Shown here: positions 11,350 to 24,400 of the stretch, one piece after another | Numbering within the stretch: position 1 is the first letter of the stretch | Layout of the letters: each line of letters begins with the position of its first letter | Assembly: GCA_944989445.1 (NCBI GenBank) | Contig: CALYLW010000212.1 | Span: forward strand, 708,001 to 772,000 | DNA length: 64,000 nucleotides | Direction of reading: 5' to 3' | Source of the DNA: Ampullaceana balthica | Taxonomy: Eukaryota; Mollusca; Gastropoda; Lymnaeidae | Program-made: the position numbers and the translations under genes | The notes under the pieces: model-generated | Told to the model about the DNA's origin: nothing | Database searches by the model: none | Seen by the model: only the letters and a program-made list of their open reading frames with translations

Positions 11350-11889
11350 TATATTAAAAAATGCTACCTCACTTTGGTGAGACCTGTACTAGAATATGAA
11401 TCTTCTGTATGGGACCCATCCACCAAAGAAAACATTGATAAACTAGAACAAATTCAAAAAAGAGCTGCCAGATTCATTACTGGAGAATATTCAAAACTGA
11501 CAAGAATAACACCATTAGTTAAATCATTAAACCTTAAACACTAGAGGATAGAAGAACCAAGAGCAAAGTAGTAATCATACATAAAGCAATTAATTCTAAT
11601 TTAGAAATACAACACAAAGATAACTTAATACAACCCTCAGATAGACATAAGGATAAAAACACCTTTCTTATTCCGTATGCAAGAACAAACACATACAAGT
11701 TTTGCTTCTTCCCGTCCGGAATTCGGGCGTGGTATGGGTTGCCTGAAGAATCCAGGAAAACCAACACTTTATTTTATCAACATTTAAATCTCTAATAAAA
11801 ATGAAGGACTAAACACAAACCATAGATAAGCGTAGGACGCAATAATCTTCTGTATAGAAGGAGCGTCTGTAAACAGATAAGATAAGATA
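11350..11889 (+). mobile_element. LINE 3'-end relic (C-terminal RT region)
   Basis: One frame reads YLTLVRPVLEYESSVWDP then RAARFITGEYSKLTRITPL and stops near 11543. The next frame continues with EDRRTKSKVVIIHKAI and FFPSGIRAWYGLPEE. This is the conserved C-terminal end of jockey/CR1/Nimb-type reverse transcriptases. A GATAA-repeat tail ends at about 11889. 5'-truncated and frameshifted; a different family from the LINE at 6186. Confidence 0.85.
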
Positions 11890-12929
11890 TTAAACAGTTT
11901 TCATGAAGCGGGAAGCAATAGAAGCGATCAATTAAATGAAGCTGTTTAGCTCAATATAATTTCTTTTTCTATTCACTTCAAAATCTAAAACTGTTTGCGT
12001 GCGTAGCTGATAACTTTTTTCACATGTTTTGATAACACAAAAGATAAAATACAACAACAAAAAATTATTAAAATTAAACTGTTTTTATAAAAAAAATATT
12101 AGGGAGTTATGCATTTGAGAGATTCATTTAGACTATATGAACATAGGTATACTGCAAATTATTAAAAATAGACAATACCCATTTAACTTTTAGTTGTAGT
12201 TTTTTAAATTAATTTTGTTTACTTCATGATAAATTATGCAATGAACCGAATGTACTATGTGCTAAATATCTATTGAATTAATCTAAGATATAAACACGAT
12301 TTCCCTGTACTTACATATGAAAACACTAGTAACTTACGATGCAATAGTTTAACTACACATAGAGATTTGGAAAGGCACGGATTAGTTTAAGCTAATTAAT
12401 ACACAGTTTAAATAACTATTAATATTTGTTATGGATTAATATGTAATAAGGTATTGTAATTTATATAAAAGCGGTTAGCAAAATATCTAAATTTACAACT
12501 AAAAATAAAAAAACAAAATGAAGACCACAATTATTTGATCATTTCGACTGCAGGTTTTGTTTACTTCATTATGAAGGTCTATAAATATAAATAGATCGAT
12601 CTTGATGGACCGGCTTAATTGACTTTCCTGATTTCCTATTGTGTTTGGCTTTTATAATTCCCCGTCATGACTGTGTATCATAACGATTCCAAAATGGCCA
12701 AACGCTAATTTCCCATTGTGATGGCACCTCACATTTTCTAAAAAATACACAATCTTGTTTATCGACTTTTTTATTTACTTGTTTTTTTTTGTGGCTATCA
12801 TTTTTCCTCACCATTTTTGCCATCATCAGATTTTCTGATTATGATAACCATTCGTATTTTATACGCCGACATTCTTTCAGAAAGGGTAATTGTATTGTTG
12901 TATGTTTAGTCTCACTAAGCATCGTTTAA
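11890..12929. other. AT-rich intergenic DNA upstream of gene B
   Basis: No coding or repeat similarity noticed. Any promoter of gene B would lie here, but no distinct TATA or initiator can be argued. Confidence 0.5.
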
Positions 12930-13024
12930 ATGGGATCATATCGCCTAACACCTGGAATAAACATTGATAATGTTTGCAAACTTATAATTGGTCTAATTAT
13001 ACTGCTTACAACTCCTGCTTGGAG
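12930..13024 (+). pseudogene. Gene B signal-peptide-like exon
   Basis: ATG at 12930 opens MGSYRLTPGINIDNVCKL and a hydrophobic core LIIGLIILLTTPAW, followed by a consensus donor GAG|GTACGT. Length 95 nt gives phase 2, whereas the signal exons of C (97 nt) and F (58 nt) end in phase 1, so an indel may have occurred or this exon belongs to something else. Confidence 0.5.
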
Positions 13025-14202
13025 GTACGTTAAATTAAAATTATTCTTTCTTTAAATTCTTTTCAACAGAATTCCTGGACTTGATGGGTTTTTTTATTTA
13101 TTTTGTAGGGAAGTATTTTCTACTGTTATTTTTATAGATTTTGTAAGAAAACACATGCAGGTGACAGCTTTGTGACCTTATTGAGTTGATCTTATTTATT
13201 TATTAAGTATACAAATTATTTGCTTTATTTATTTGATTTTGAAATATAATTAATACAATTTTAGATGAAACGAACAATTGAGCTATCGTTTATAGACCTA
13301 GTCTGCCATGTTTGAGTCGCTGTTCTAGTATATCAGGTTGAAACATGAGTTGTAAGGATATTCCGAGTTCTCATTTAAGGATCACAATACATTATGTTGG
13401 GGAATTGTATCCCAAAACTCAGTCAGCACGGCTTGTAGTAAGCTCAATAGCATATTATATTCGCTTAACCGCAGTGATGTTGGTCAATTTCTAACAACAC
13501 TTATACTATACCAAAGAAAGACTGCAAGTCTATTTCTTCTTGTTGTTGTTCCTACAATAAGTTAATGAAACATTGTTTTGGTCGGTCCCGCCCTTTCATT
13601 GCCTCGACCATTACAGACCCTTAAATATCAATACACTGTGAACTTATAATTGAGTCGTTAGATTCTTGTTAGGTTATCTAGGATGCCATTAAACAACTAG
13701 TACTTGATAAAGCTACTGCAAATGTGTGTGTCCAAAAGACGCTTATTTTATGATTTCATGGACATTTACAGTCCTCACACGCAGGGCCGGTCTTAGCAGT
13801 TGCGGGGCCCGATGCGCTTAGAATGCTAAACAGAATGCGCGGGGTCCTGTCTTGGTAGAGGTAAGGAATTAAAAAGGATAATAGGAGAAAATTAAGACAA
13901 GCCTGACCTATAAAAGTGCGGGGCTCACTATGGCCGCATAGGTTGCAGTGACCTTAGAAAAGCCGTGCTAAAATTACAGATAATAAAACAAAACATGCAA
14001 TTATTTTTTTGTTGCTTTACTTGTAGTCTATGTAAATTCTAGTTTTGTATAAACATAAATGTGTCTATTTTCAATATATTTTAAATATGTATAAAAATCA
14101 CACAATTATTTCATGACATATTTACATATAGGTAGAGAGAAAGAGACAGACCAAGAGAGAAAGAACGAATAATAGATGATACACATAACCTCCCTTCTGC
14201 AG
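13025..14202. other. Gene B intron with a GGGCCGG-type dispersed repeat
   Basis: Mostly AT-rich. A GC-rich patch at about 13783-13960 (GCAGGGCCGGTCTTAGCAG, then GGGGCCCGATGCGCTTAG) looks like a dispersed repeat; its family is not identified. Confidence 0.4.
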
Positions 14203-14630
14203 CTTGTAAGGGGCCGTCCATACAGTACGTCACGCTCCAGAGGGGGGAGGGGGTGTGAGAGAGTGTGACACTTTGTGACAGGGGGAGAGGGGGGTGTCCG
14301 GCCATGTGTGACGTCACGCTGTTTTATATTAAATTTTGATTATTTTGTTAATAAAAAAACAAAAAATTTTTTTCGAAAGTGTGACGTACTTTAGGGGGGG
14401 GGGTCCGAGATGTGTGACAGTTTGTGACAGGGGAGAGGGGGGAGAGTTAAAATGGTCAAAAATAGCGTGACGTACTTTATGGACGGCCCCTAAGCCTGGT
14501 TTCTTTGGTGGGAACTGCTCCTACCCGTGTATCAACGAACACTGTCTTAACAACTCCTGTAACAAAGACAAAGGAACTTGTGACCTCGGATGTGAGATTG
14601 GATAAGAGAATTTCCCTAAATGTGTTTCTG
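14203..14630 (+). pseudogene. Gene B EGF exon split by a MITE
   Basis: After the acceptor TTCTGCAG the exon starts CTTGTAA, is cut by the MITE at 14210-14490, and resumes after the duplicated TAA with GCCTGGTTTC, ending at GTGAGC. Removing the element and one TAA leaves 144 nt, a multiple of three, coding an EGF module (CKPGFFGGNCSYPC, NSCNKDKGTCDLGCE). A TAA stop at about 14602 interrupts the last loop. Closest relatives here are 31776-31916 and 46805-46927. Confidence 0.85.
14210..14490. mobile_element. Harbinger-like MITE, copy 2, inside an exon
   Basis: 281 bp, ends GGGGCCGTCCATACAGTACG and the reverse complement of GGGGCCGTCCATAAAGTACG, flanked by TAA at 14207-14209 and 14491-14493. Same family as 1206-1463 with a different TWA target, so the two are independent insertions. 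Confidence 0.9.
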
Positions 14631-15382
14631 GTGAGCAAAAATGAAGGGCGGTAATTTTGTGGTAAAAAAAAATGATTGTTACTTACATTTATTTCCATTG
14701 CTAACACGTAGTAGTATGTATAAAAATTTTTAAAACAAAATATTAAAGAAAAAAGAAATATTCTCTTTGATAGGTCAAAGCCTTTTTTTAATGTCACATC
14801 ATTTTTGTCAATGTCGTAATTTTTTTAAACATATAATTAGCTTCGTTGCATTATGACATGGGTCGGGAAACCACTGTTCGCGAGCCAGATGTAGATCTTT
14901 TGATGGCTGCATCTGGATCTCAGAAAAATGTTTCAGCGCAAATTTTAGTAAGTTCATTCATACTCCCTTGATCTGCATAATAATTGCATATAAAAAAAAC
15001 ATCATAACAATGTTATCAAAAAGAATTCAGAGACATAATTATTGTGCATTTAGTGTTGAAATTATACAAAATGCAGCACACATTTACTTGAATTTTTACT
15101 TTTAAACATAATGTATGGCTCTCACAGAATTACTTTTCAAAATATGTGGTTTGTATGGCTCTCTCAGATGAAAAGTTTCCCTACCCCTCCATTTGGATGA
15201 AACTATTTTGAGATCCTTCGCGCATGTATGCGCTGAGGTGGCACGTTTCCATTTAATTTACAATAGTTGTTTTTTGTTGTTTACTAAATAGTGTTGTAGA
15301 ATTAAGCTATGAAAGTATGTCTGAGTCACACCGAAATAATGGTATGGTAACTCTAACTGTGACGTCATCTTTTATTTGACAG

Positions 15383-15515
15383 AATGCACACCTGGCAGCA
15401 AAGAACAAAGATTGTCGAGATTGTGAAGACTGTTACAAGGGGACGTGCGCATTTAAACATGATTTGTGTGTCCCAGGTTGCAAGGGATACATTGAGCCAA
15501 TGAGATGTGAACAAC
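15383..15515 (+). pseudogene. Gene B EGF exon with +1 frameshift
   Basis: Flanked by TTGACAG and GTAAGT. The entry frame gives ECTPGSKE and then a stop; the exit frame reads KDCRDCEDCYKGTCAFKH with DLCVPGCKGYIEP. One base too many near 15407 explains both. Length 133 nt against the multiple of three seen in sister exons. Confidence 0.75.
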
Positions 15516-15737
15516 GTAAGTTTGTTGACATTTTGAGGTAATAAACAGTCATTACATAAGAGACATTATTTATTATTATTATTATTTTTCATATCTTGAA
15601 GGTTTTTTTGGTGTGTTTTTGGAGAGTGTGTGTGTGTGTGTGGGGGGGGGGTGAAACCTGAAGGTTATGAAACAAAGTGGATAGTCGATGGTCCATCTTT
15701 GGTATTAATGGATTGACAGATATGGAAACATAATTTT

Positions 15738-16540
15738 TAGGGCTTTTAACGATTAATTTTAATTTAATCGTTAATTTTTGAAAAATTAACGATTAAATAA
15801 TCGTTAATTTCGATTACAGCGAAAAATTAAAATTTATGAGCTCATAAGTAACACTTATTAAACGTTATTGTTGAAAATCTAAATAACACTGGAATGCATC
15901 CTTTATATGTCATCTTTTAACCAACTATGCAAAAATACAAGTGTGTTGACATTATTTGATTCAAGTGATGAACGGGTCTAATTGACAATATAACCAGCCG
16001 AGCTGAACAATCATTCGCATGGAACTGAGGTAACTGGTATGCACAAAACGGTCTTGGCACGGAATGACATTATCGGATATGGGTGTTCATTAAGTTTCCA
16101 CTATTGTAGAGGGTTAATGGATTCAGGAACGTTCATCTCCATTTTGTAACTCAGTAATTCATCAGAAGAGGTGTCTACATTTTCTGTCTGTGAGTCATGC
16201 AGACTCCATTATTGCCATTAGCTTAACACGCTTCTCATTTAGTTATATAAGTAGGCGAAGTGTTAGAACCATGGTAGGCAGACGATTTCTCACAATGGAT
16301 ACAATCAACTTTATCAATATTTGAACATTCCCGTCAGTCATTTGTTCAAAACCAAAATGTTCGTGTGATCGTCAGGAAATTTGTCATTATTTATCGGCTA
16401 CTATTTTCTTTTTCTTTTTTTTTACTTTTGACTTTCAATAATTTGTAAGTGATGGGTCAATTAATCGTTAAAGATAATTTAATCTTTAAAATTTTTCAAC
16501 GATTAATTGAGCAATTAATCGTTAATTTCCGCAGCCCTAA
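15738..16540. mobile_element. hAT-like non-autonomous element
   Basis: The left end TAGGGCTTTTAACGATTAAT and the right end (inverted: TTAGGGCTGCGGAAATTAAC) form terminal inverted repeats, with further ATTAACGATTAA palindromes inside both ends. About 800 bp, no ORF. The AGGGCT terminus suggests hAT, but no clean 8-bp duplication was found. Confidence 0.55.
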
Positions 16541-17099
16541 CAAATTTAAATTATTGGAATTGTGCTTTATTTAAAAAAAAATATAACTTATTTGGTAAAA
16601 TATTAGCTTTTCTATAATTCTAGATTAAAATCAGTTCTTCACCCATGACGATATACATTATTATCATGATTTTCCCCTAAAATTGAAATAAAAGTAAAAA
16701 ATAATCACAATAAATGTTGTTAATATATTTAAGCTGATAGAAATGATAAAAACATGCTAATTATGCCAATACTAATACTTTAATACTAAACAATAGTTCT
16801 CATAATCAAATTTCATGATTACAAGGTAAGCCGATTAATGAATTTTAAAGGTTAAAAAATTTTGTTTGGTGTCCTTTAATGAAAAACAGTTATACTTTTT
16901 TTAAAATGAAATCTGTCATGAGCGTTGCTAGATGAAGTGGTAGTTGGATGAGTTTATTCATGTTACAACCGAAAGTTGGATCAAATCCCGTTCCTGTCCA
17001 AATTTTTCTAAATTTGATTTTATTATTATTAATTTTTTTTTAAAACCACAACGAGTGTGATGGTAATTGTAACTTTTGTTCTTCTTATTCTGAAAAGCG

Positions 17100-17770
17100 T
17101 TGATTAAATCTATTTAAATAAATTTAGATTTTAGAATTAATACAAACATAAGACATAAATAAGCCCAGATCTATTAATATCGTATTATATATGATATATG
17201 CGTATAAAATATAATTAAAAGTTTACTTAAAATATTATAGCGACTTAGTTTTTTCGAGGTGTTAACTGCTAAGACTAAGAGTAGAAAGACTAGTCGTAGA
17301 AAATGTTACGACTAGTCGTAACCATACGAAATAATTTTATTGCTACGATTAGTGCTAGTTCCGCCGAAAAAATAAATAAATAAATAATAAATAGTTATAA
17401 TTTTTTTAATTTTCAACCCCAATACGGTCGTCTATTGTTTCTTCTTTTTTTATTTATATTTTTAAAATTATTTTTGTTAATGTATAGTATTTCTATTAAC
17501 CATAATTAGGCTGTTGGCAAACCTGGTGATTATAATTTTTAGTCTGGCTTTTAAGTTATTCTGTAAAGCGGATACGTCGATTAAATATTTTAAAATAATT
17601 TGAGATTTTCGAATGAATACACATAATAATAAGCCCAGATCTAATAATATCAAAGTATACATACGTATAAAATATAAAGAAGAGTTTGTTAAGATATTAT
17701 AGTGACTTAGTTTTTTCGTAGCGTCTACTGCTAAGACTAGTCGTTGCACTAGCTAGGAAACTTCTGTTAC
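17100..17770. repeat. Direct duplication of about 190 bp
   Basis: The block containing AAGCCCAGATCTA, CGTATAAAATATAA and GACTTAGTTTTTTCG occurs at about 17130-17300 and again at about 17600-17740, about 460 bp apart. ACTAGTCGT and GACGxGTCGTA palindromic motifs are frequent after each copy. Function unknown. Confidence 0.6.
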
Positions 17771-17976
17771 GACGAGCAGAAGTTTATTGGCTAGCGTAAC
17801 GACGTGTCGTAGCAACATCCCGTCGAATCGTCTGCTGCTATGACAGTTTCCTGGATAGCGTTACGACAGGTCGTAGCCCTAGCAACACCCTTGTTAAAAA
17901 TAGTATTTAAACACAATGTGTATCTCTAATTACTTTAAAGTAATCATATATATTTTTTTTTATATTTCATTTTCAG

Positions 17977-18075
17977 AGTGTAATTCAATGTGTTTAAACA
18001 GGACATGTCATCAGTTTACACGGGAATGTTTACTGGGCTGTCGCAAAGGGTGTACGGGAAAATTATGTGACAAAC
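17977..18075 (+). pseudogene. Gene B EGF exon, intact
   Basis: 99 nt, phase 1 both ends, TTTTCAG / GTACGT. Codes a half-length EGF unit (CNSMCLNRTCHQFTRECLL then GCRKGCTGKLC), the size of 29026-29124 in gene C. Confidence 0.75.
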
Positions 18076-18439
18076 GTACGTGAAATTTGTGCGTTTTAAA
18101 GTTACTTGGGTCTTTTTGTAACAGTGAAATATGTGTTGTTGTTTTTTTTTAATCGTCAGAACGTAATACCAGAAGAAGAAAATAAATCATTACACTAAAT
18201 TGCATTTTGTAAATTCATTCAATTCATTTAATCTGCAACTTGTGACTGACCTCAAGATTGTTTAAATGTTGTTTTTTTTTAAAAAAAAATAGTATTTCCA
18301 ATTTAAAATTAGTTATCATTCTCATCGTAAAATTAACATTTCATATAAAGTGCAATTTATTTGTTTGAGTAGGGTTTTATGAATTATTTTTCATGTGCTT
18401 ATTTTCAGTTTCATCATTTCCATGTTATATTAATTCTAG

Positions 18440-18538
18440 AGTGTTCAAAGTGTGCAGGTAACGGTAGCTGCGATCAGAAATCTGCACATTGTTTAATAGG
18501 CTGTCAAGACGATTACTACGGGTTGACGTGCGTCATGA
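18440..18538 (+). pseudogene. Gene B last EGF exon, intact
   Basis: 99 nt, phase 1 both ends, TTCTAG / GTAAGT; codes CSKCAGNGSCDQKSAHC and GCQDDYYGLTC. No continuation exon is found downstream, so the gene lacks an anchor or stop codon. Confidence 0.75.
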
Positions 18539-21305
18539 GTAAGTTAAATTTATAATATATATGGTCAATCGGGAATTGTGGAAAAAAATGGGTTAAAGAT
18601 AACTATGGTTTTCATCGGACAGAAGAGTAGAATGTGCGACAAGTGGTTTTAAAGTAATGATGTTCTTGTATGTAATGACTATGTTGGGTCATTTAGTCCA
18701 GGGAGCACTGGGGATTTGAGATAAGTGCAGCTTAAATGTCAAGGTCACTCGTGGACATAAGCAAATATCCAGTAGAGACTGGTTACGTCGTTGGCCCAGG
18801 GAATGGCTAAAAAAACCATCGAAATGACAACTTATGTTGGAGCGATATTCATTGATAAATCGTTTCTGCGGGGATAGGAGTTAGATAAATTCCGTATAAA
18901 AGTATTTTTTTTTAAAATTATCAAATATTTAAATGTTGATAGGCGATTGGCTCGGTGAAGCCATTGACAAGCCATTAAGAAAAACAAAAGTATATACTTG
19001 TTTGCTAGATTATAAATAACAAAGGTAAAAGTTGCAATCATACATAAGGCATACAATTTCAATTTTTAAATAAACCTCAACTCCATATAACAAAGAAACT
19101 GATAGATAATTGTTTTGTTTTTAAGAGATTCAATACGTGAAATTCGAGGATATTATTATGCTAAGATAAATAGAAAATGTTGCAGTTCCACTCTGAAAGT
19201 TCGACTTAACAGGTGTGTGATGTTGAAAACATGGATTCTAATGTTTATATGCATTTAATTATTTTTTTTAATTTAAAAAAGTCGCTGGATCGAGAGATAC
19301 TATCCGAAGCATGATAAATTTAACTGAATGAAAGAGTGGAATGTTTCATTTTATTTTAATATCCTCGAGCATGTTGTCTGTAAAAAAAAAGTAAAAAGCA
19401 AATTATAATAATAAAATCGTTACATGTATTTGTCAATAAAAATATATGATTAAGTACTTCAGTTTGTCTTGTTTTAAATAAATTTTGATGGTCTGCTGTA
19501 TAAGAGAAATGTAGTGCCATCCTCATGGAAACGTTTCTAAATACATCTTTTTATTATTTTTTCCGTCTTAGTCTTTTAGTAACTTTTAATTTCTCCCACT
19601 ACAAATATTTTTCTTCTTCTCCATTTATTTCTCCCCACTCTCTCCCTTTTCACTTTCTTTCTCTCACACTGGTACTCCTTTGCAATAACCATTTTATTTC
19701 TATTCACATATTGGTGTTAAAATAAAAATTAAAAATAATATTAAAAAATACATTTTTTTCTCATCAGTCTTTTACTTTCTTTATTGTTCAATTTTATTTG
19801 CAATCATACATAATCATTTTCAAACCAATAATTTACAAAATTGTATAATCCACAATAAAGCATAAAAAATACATATGATATATGAAACTAAAGAGAATCG
19901 TTATGTCCAGGTAATATGGTGACGTCTAGATGGCATTGATGTAGTGGTAAAGATGACCATCAGTACGCATGCCACTCGACCACGAAACATGAGTAGAGTA
20001 GCAGCGCCATTATAAGAGCCAGCAAAAATAAATGTGAATTCAATAAAATTAAAATGTAAGATTTAATTAATTACATTTACGCCAAAATACATTATCCATT
20101 TAAATTTTCTTAATTATTATTATCTTTTTGGGAGGTAACAAATTTTGTATGTTTTGTTATAAAAATATTGTCTTTCGTCATAAAAAAAATTAGTTGTAAA
20201 CTAATATTGTGTGTAGGGATAAAGGTTGGAATCACTGATGATTATATAAAAATGTCTTTAGAAAACTTTGTTGTTTTAAAAAAGTAAAGTTATTATAGTT
20301 GTAGTTATATTTAACATAAAATTATTGAATAGTTCGTAAATCGATGAAATTATCTTTGATACGTTATTTTTTTTCCATAGTTTAGAGAAGATCAGATGGA
20401 AAAGTTTTCATAAGTCGATTTAAGCAGAAAATTGTAAATGTGTGATAATTATCACTGGTAAAGATAAAAGTAGCTGATCAGAGTGACCTGCAAATTGAAA
20501 CCGTTAAAGATTGCGTCATAAAGTAATAAGATGAGTTTATGTTTATATTTTCGCAAGTAATGTATATAACATTCAGAATATTTCCGTTTGATTTCAATAT
20601 TTTTGTTACCTTCTGAAACCAGGCACCATCAAATATATACATATACATCTTTGTTTTTCAAATTATTGTCAACAAAACACAAACTGAATTAGATGATTGT
20701 TATTTTGTATAGAGTGGGTTTACTATAATGTAAGACACATAAGCCCGTCTTTTAAAATAAATAACCCAAAATGTGTTTCATTTGATTCTACTTTTCTTCG
20801 CACTTCTTTGCACCGCACAATATGTATCATGTTTAATGGCAACTAGGAAGTTGTCGAAGCTTTGTAAACAATGTTGTTACTGATTATAGACTAAGGCATA
20901 GTCTAAGCGAAAAATCATCAGGTGTTGATCTTACTGAGTAGAAAAGCAACAACTGAGAAAGCAGCGGGGAAAAAAATCACTGAAGTTTTTTTACATTCTT
21001 ACATTTAATGTAAAATTCGTATAATAATGGCTTTCAGACACAAAACACACATTTTAAAAAAAAATGTTTCATATATCAGCATTGATGCCGTGATATCGAA
21101 TCCTTCATTTATCTTGTTCGACCAGTAATATAAACTTGAATATTGTACAAACAGACAACAAACCATCTACTCCGTTAATATCAGTTTGCATTTAAAAATA
21201 TAAAAATACATATATTCAGATTATCTCTTTTATTTTATTGCATTATAATTATGTCAAACTTTTTAGTCATCCACTTTAATGTGTCAAGGAAGTTAATTTC
21301 ATGAG
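18539..21305. other. Intergenic DNA between B and C
   Basis: AT-rich. Around 18930-19090 a faint LINE C-terminal trace (KVAIIHKAY, compare the relic at 11350) can be read; otherwise nothing recognisable. The C promoter must lie at the right end but shows no clear TATA box. Confidence 0.45.
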
Positions 21306-21402
21306 ATGAATTCAATTGTCTTTATCAACTGGAGACGCACAAAGCATCTGGTAGTCACTTCTATATTTCTCCTTTATCAAATTTGTGGAGTAACATGTGC
21401 CC
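21306..21402 (+). CDS. Gene C/D exon 1: signal peptide
   Basis: ATG 21306 (the ATG at 21301 is closed at once by TGA). 97 nt, phase 1 out at CC|GTAAGT. After a basic N-region (NWRRTKH) comes the hydrophobic core LVVTSIFLLYQICGVTCA, a good secretion signal. Confidence 0.85.
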
Positions 21403-24400
21403 GTAAGTTAGTTTTAAGCACTTTTAATGTGTCTTTGTTTTTAGTCATAAATCGTAAAGGTTTCCCTTGCCAGCATTGTCAAGAATCACAAAGTCTAAAT
21501 TGTACTTTGATATTTCTATTTAGAAAGTTTTACTTTTCATTGTCTGTTATGGTTTTTACGGAAATTAATTCGTGAGTTGAGCTTGATTCAAATTTACCTA
21601 TTTTATAACCTTTAAAAATGTTAAATTGTTTAGGTTGCCCTGAAGGTTTCACTGGACCAAACTGTAAGTACCTATGCCATTGTTTGAAGAAAGGTTGTCT
21701 GGACAGCGGTGAGTGTTTATACGGTAGAAACTGTGAGACGCCGTACTACGGACTAGCCTGTCAATATGGTAGGTTATATAACTTTCATGTATTTATTAGT
21801 GAGACGGTAATTAAGATATGGTGCTTTATGAAGGTACATGATTAGTCGCATCCAGGCAGAATAGCGACTTTCAAAACAGCGACCGTCATAATCGCGACTT
21901 CAAAATAGCGACTGTATCAAAACAGCGACTGTCAAAACAGCGATCATCATACTAGCGACTGCATCATAACAGAGACTGTATCAAAATAGCGACTTTTTCT
22001 TTTGCTTGTGTTAATGTTTGAAAAACTTACTTTGCCTAGCCTACAATGGAGTTTAAAAAATCAAGAAAAGGATGACATGATAAGCCGTTAATACAAAATT
22101 AAATACAATAAACTGGAGGTGTGTATAAATAAATGTTGGTGTTGTAAAGAGTGTATGCACATTTTCGGGACACATTTTAAAACAAAATTCTGTAAAAAAA
22201 ATTATAGCGGCTATTACTTCAGTCACATATATTTTGCAGAAGGCTCAATAGAGATTAGTAAACATAGATGCAGTCGATTAATTGAGGGGGATTGCGGTGG
22301 TAGGGGCAGATGTGGCTTGTGACTGCTTTTTAAGCTAAAGACAGTTGGACTACAGGATTTTGTGATCCCCGGATGTTTCAAACCTTTTCTTTTTTACCTC
22401 GTAAAATTGTTGTTATTGTTGTGTGTTTTTTTCTAGTAGCTTGCAGAATAAAGAACCTGAAGAAAATGCAATTATTGGTTGTAAATTCTAAGGATTAACT
22501 GGAAACGTTTAATAAAGCTAGAAGTGTGTGTATGTAGAGCTGAAGGTGGAGGGAGAGGGGGGGTTTACGTCATGCTTTCCAATCATTTTCTATATGTTGG
22601 TTGTTTTTTTATTTATTGTTGAGACAATTCATTGTTACATTTTTTGGATTCTATCTGTTTCAAAATAAACAATTTCACTTCATCATTTGATCGACTTGGA
22701 CCCACACCCAAATATTCAAGTCTAAAAGAGATACACACACTAATCAGCATTATAGTCAAACAACGTATAGAAAATCATTATCAGGGATTAACGTCTTCTT
22801 AAACGTTTTTACTTAATTTTACGACACAATAAAATTTAAAAAAAACGTTGTTCTGTTACTGGTAGCTAATTTTTTGATACCTGCATGAAGTGCATGATTG
22901 ATTTTTCTCTATCTTTGATTTCAGTTAACATAGCCTATAATGAAAATTCATTCTTGGTTGACTCTGACACCAGAACGTGTGCATTCGTGAGAATGAATTT
23001 GACCATGAATCTGTTGTACGAACGTCGCATAACAACATTTAGATTATGTGGTGGAAAATTGAGTAAGATTTTAATAGGGAGGTCCTGGATTAAAATTGTT
23101 GATTTTGACAGATTTATGAAGTGAAATCCGGCCGAAGCCAGGGCATGCTTTGTAAAAATGGATGGATACAGGATTGGCCTTATGCCGGATTTGCCGGAGC
23201 TCAAGCCTTTAGAAATACATGTATTTTAAGGGTCACCGGCCAGCCGAATATGGGTGGATTTATGAAGTGAAATTCTGTTGGAGCTGGAGCCGAATTTATA
23301 AAAATGGCTAGATTCTGGATTGGCAGGAGCCGAAGTCAAAATACGTTACACCTCTAGATTTTATAATTACAATAATTTGTTTACTTCGTAATTCGTTTAG
23401 CTTGTTACTGTTGACAACTTCAGTTACAATACAACTAAAGATACATACTATTAATGACTCTTGTTGTCTAGGGTAATATTCATTAATGGCTCTAGCCCCC
23501 AGTATCAAATACAAATACTAATCTATAACGAAGGATACGTTAACTACATATAATTAACAACTCGTAACGCCTCTTTCCACAACATAGAGAAAATATTTAT
23601 TTACATTAAATATATACATATAAAAATAAAATGGCATTGATTACAAACTATGAATATCTTGACAATAATATTCAGCTAAAAACATATAAAATAAAGGTAC
23701 GTTGTGTCCTCAACTTATTTTCTTATTTTCACACTAATCAACTGGTCCAGGTCCTTTCTCCTATTCGGACACCTGGCTCCGCCTCCAAAATGCCTATGCG
23801 AGACTGACCAACTGTCCGTCTTGCTCGACCGATAACTCTAGTGGGCGTTCCCAGACTTCAAAGTCGTGCCCCCCTCAGTTAGTCTTCAGCACTGGTTCTC
23901 ACTTCGTCATGGCTCAGGGTCATCTTACCCACTTTTGCCTGTAGAGCACATCTGGTGCTCACTTCAACACTAAGTTGCACTTGGCTATTCTAGCCCTATG
24001 TTACTTCCTTCACTGTAGGTAATACTACCCTACGTTACTTTCTTCACTGTAGGCAGGTAACAATACCCTACCGTACTTGCTGAAAATACAAATACACATA
24101 CATATATCGAATAACAATATATCAACCAATATAAAAAAGATAACAACATCTAACTCTAACATATATTTGATTATCTTTATATGTATAACAGTCTAACAAA
24201 CCTGAACACCTTCAGCAAGGCTCTGTTCCCCACAGTCTAGCACCTAGAACCTAATTCTCAGGGTGACCTGTGATATCTGGGAGAGAGAACGCCTCATGGT
24301 TTCTCCCAAGTATATAAAGGACCGCTCACCCACGCCATCATGGCATCTGCCCTACACCCCTATCAATTCTATTGGGTGAACCTTCACCCCATGGCTGGTG

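Larger units (their letters stand above)
12930..18538 (+). pseudogene. Gene B: broken EGF-repeat receptor paralogue
   Basis: Plus-strand exons are a signal-peptide-like exon (12930-13024) and four EGF-like exons (14203-14630, 15383-15515, 17977-18075, 18440-18538), resembling those of gene C. Four lesions are visible: a 281-bp MITE inside the first EGF exon, an in-frame TAA in the same exon, an extra base in the second EGF exon (133 nt instead of 132), and a signal exon ending in phase 2 while the next exon needs phase 1. No lectin, transmembrane or tail exon follows before gene C begins. The last two EGF exons are still intact. Best read as a decaying partial duplicate. Confidence 0.75.

Noticed and set aside
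18930..19090. LINE C-terminal remnant as an annotated element
   Set aside because: Only a short KVAIIHKAY-like trace; too weak to list separately.
19525..19725. 66-codon hydrophobic ORF as a signal-peptide exon
   Set aside because: Low-complexity Phe/Leu/Ser from a T-rich tract, no phase-1 donor after a plausible signal sequence.
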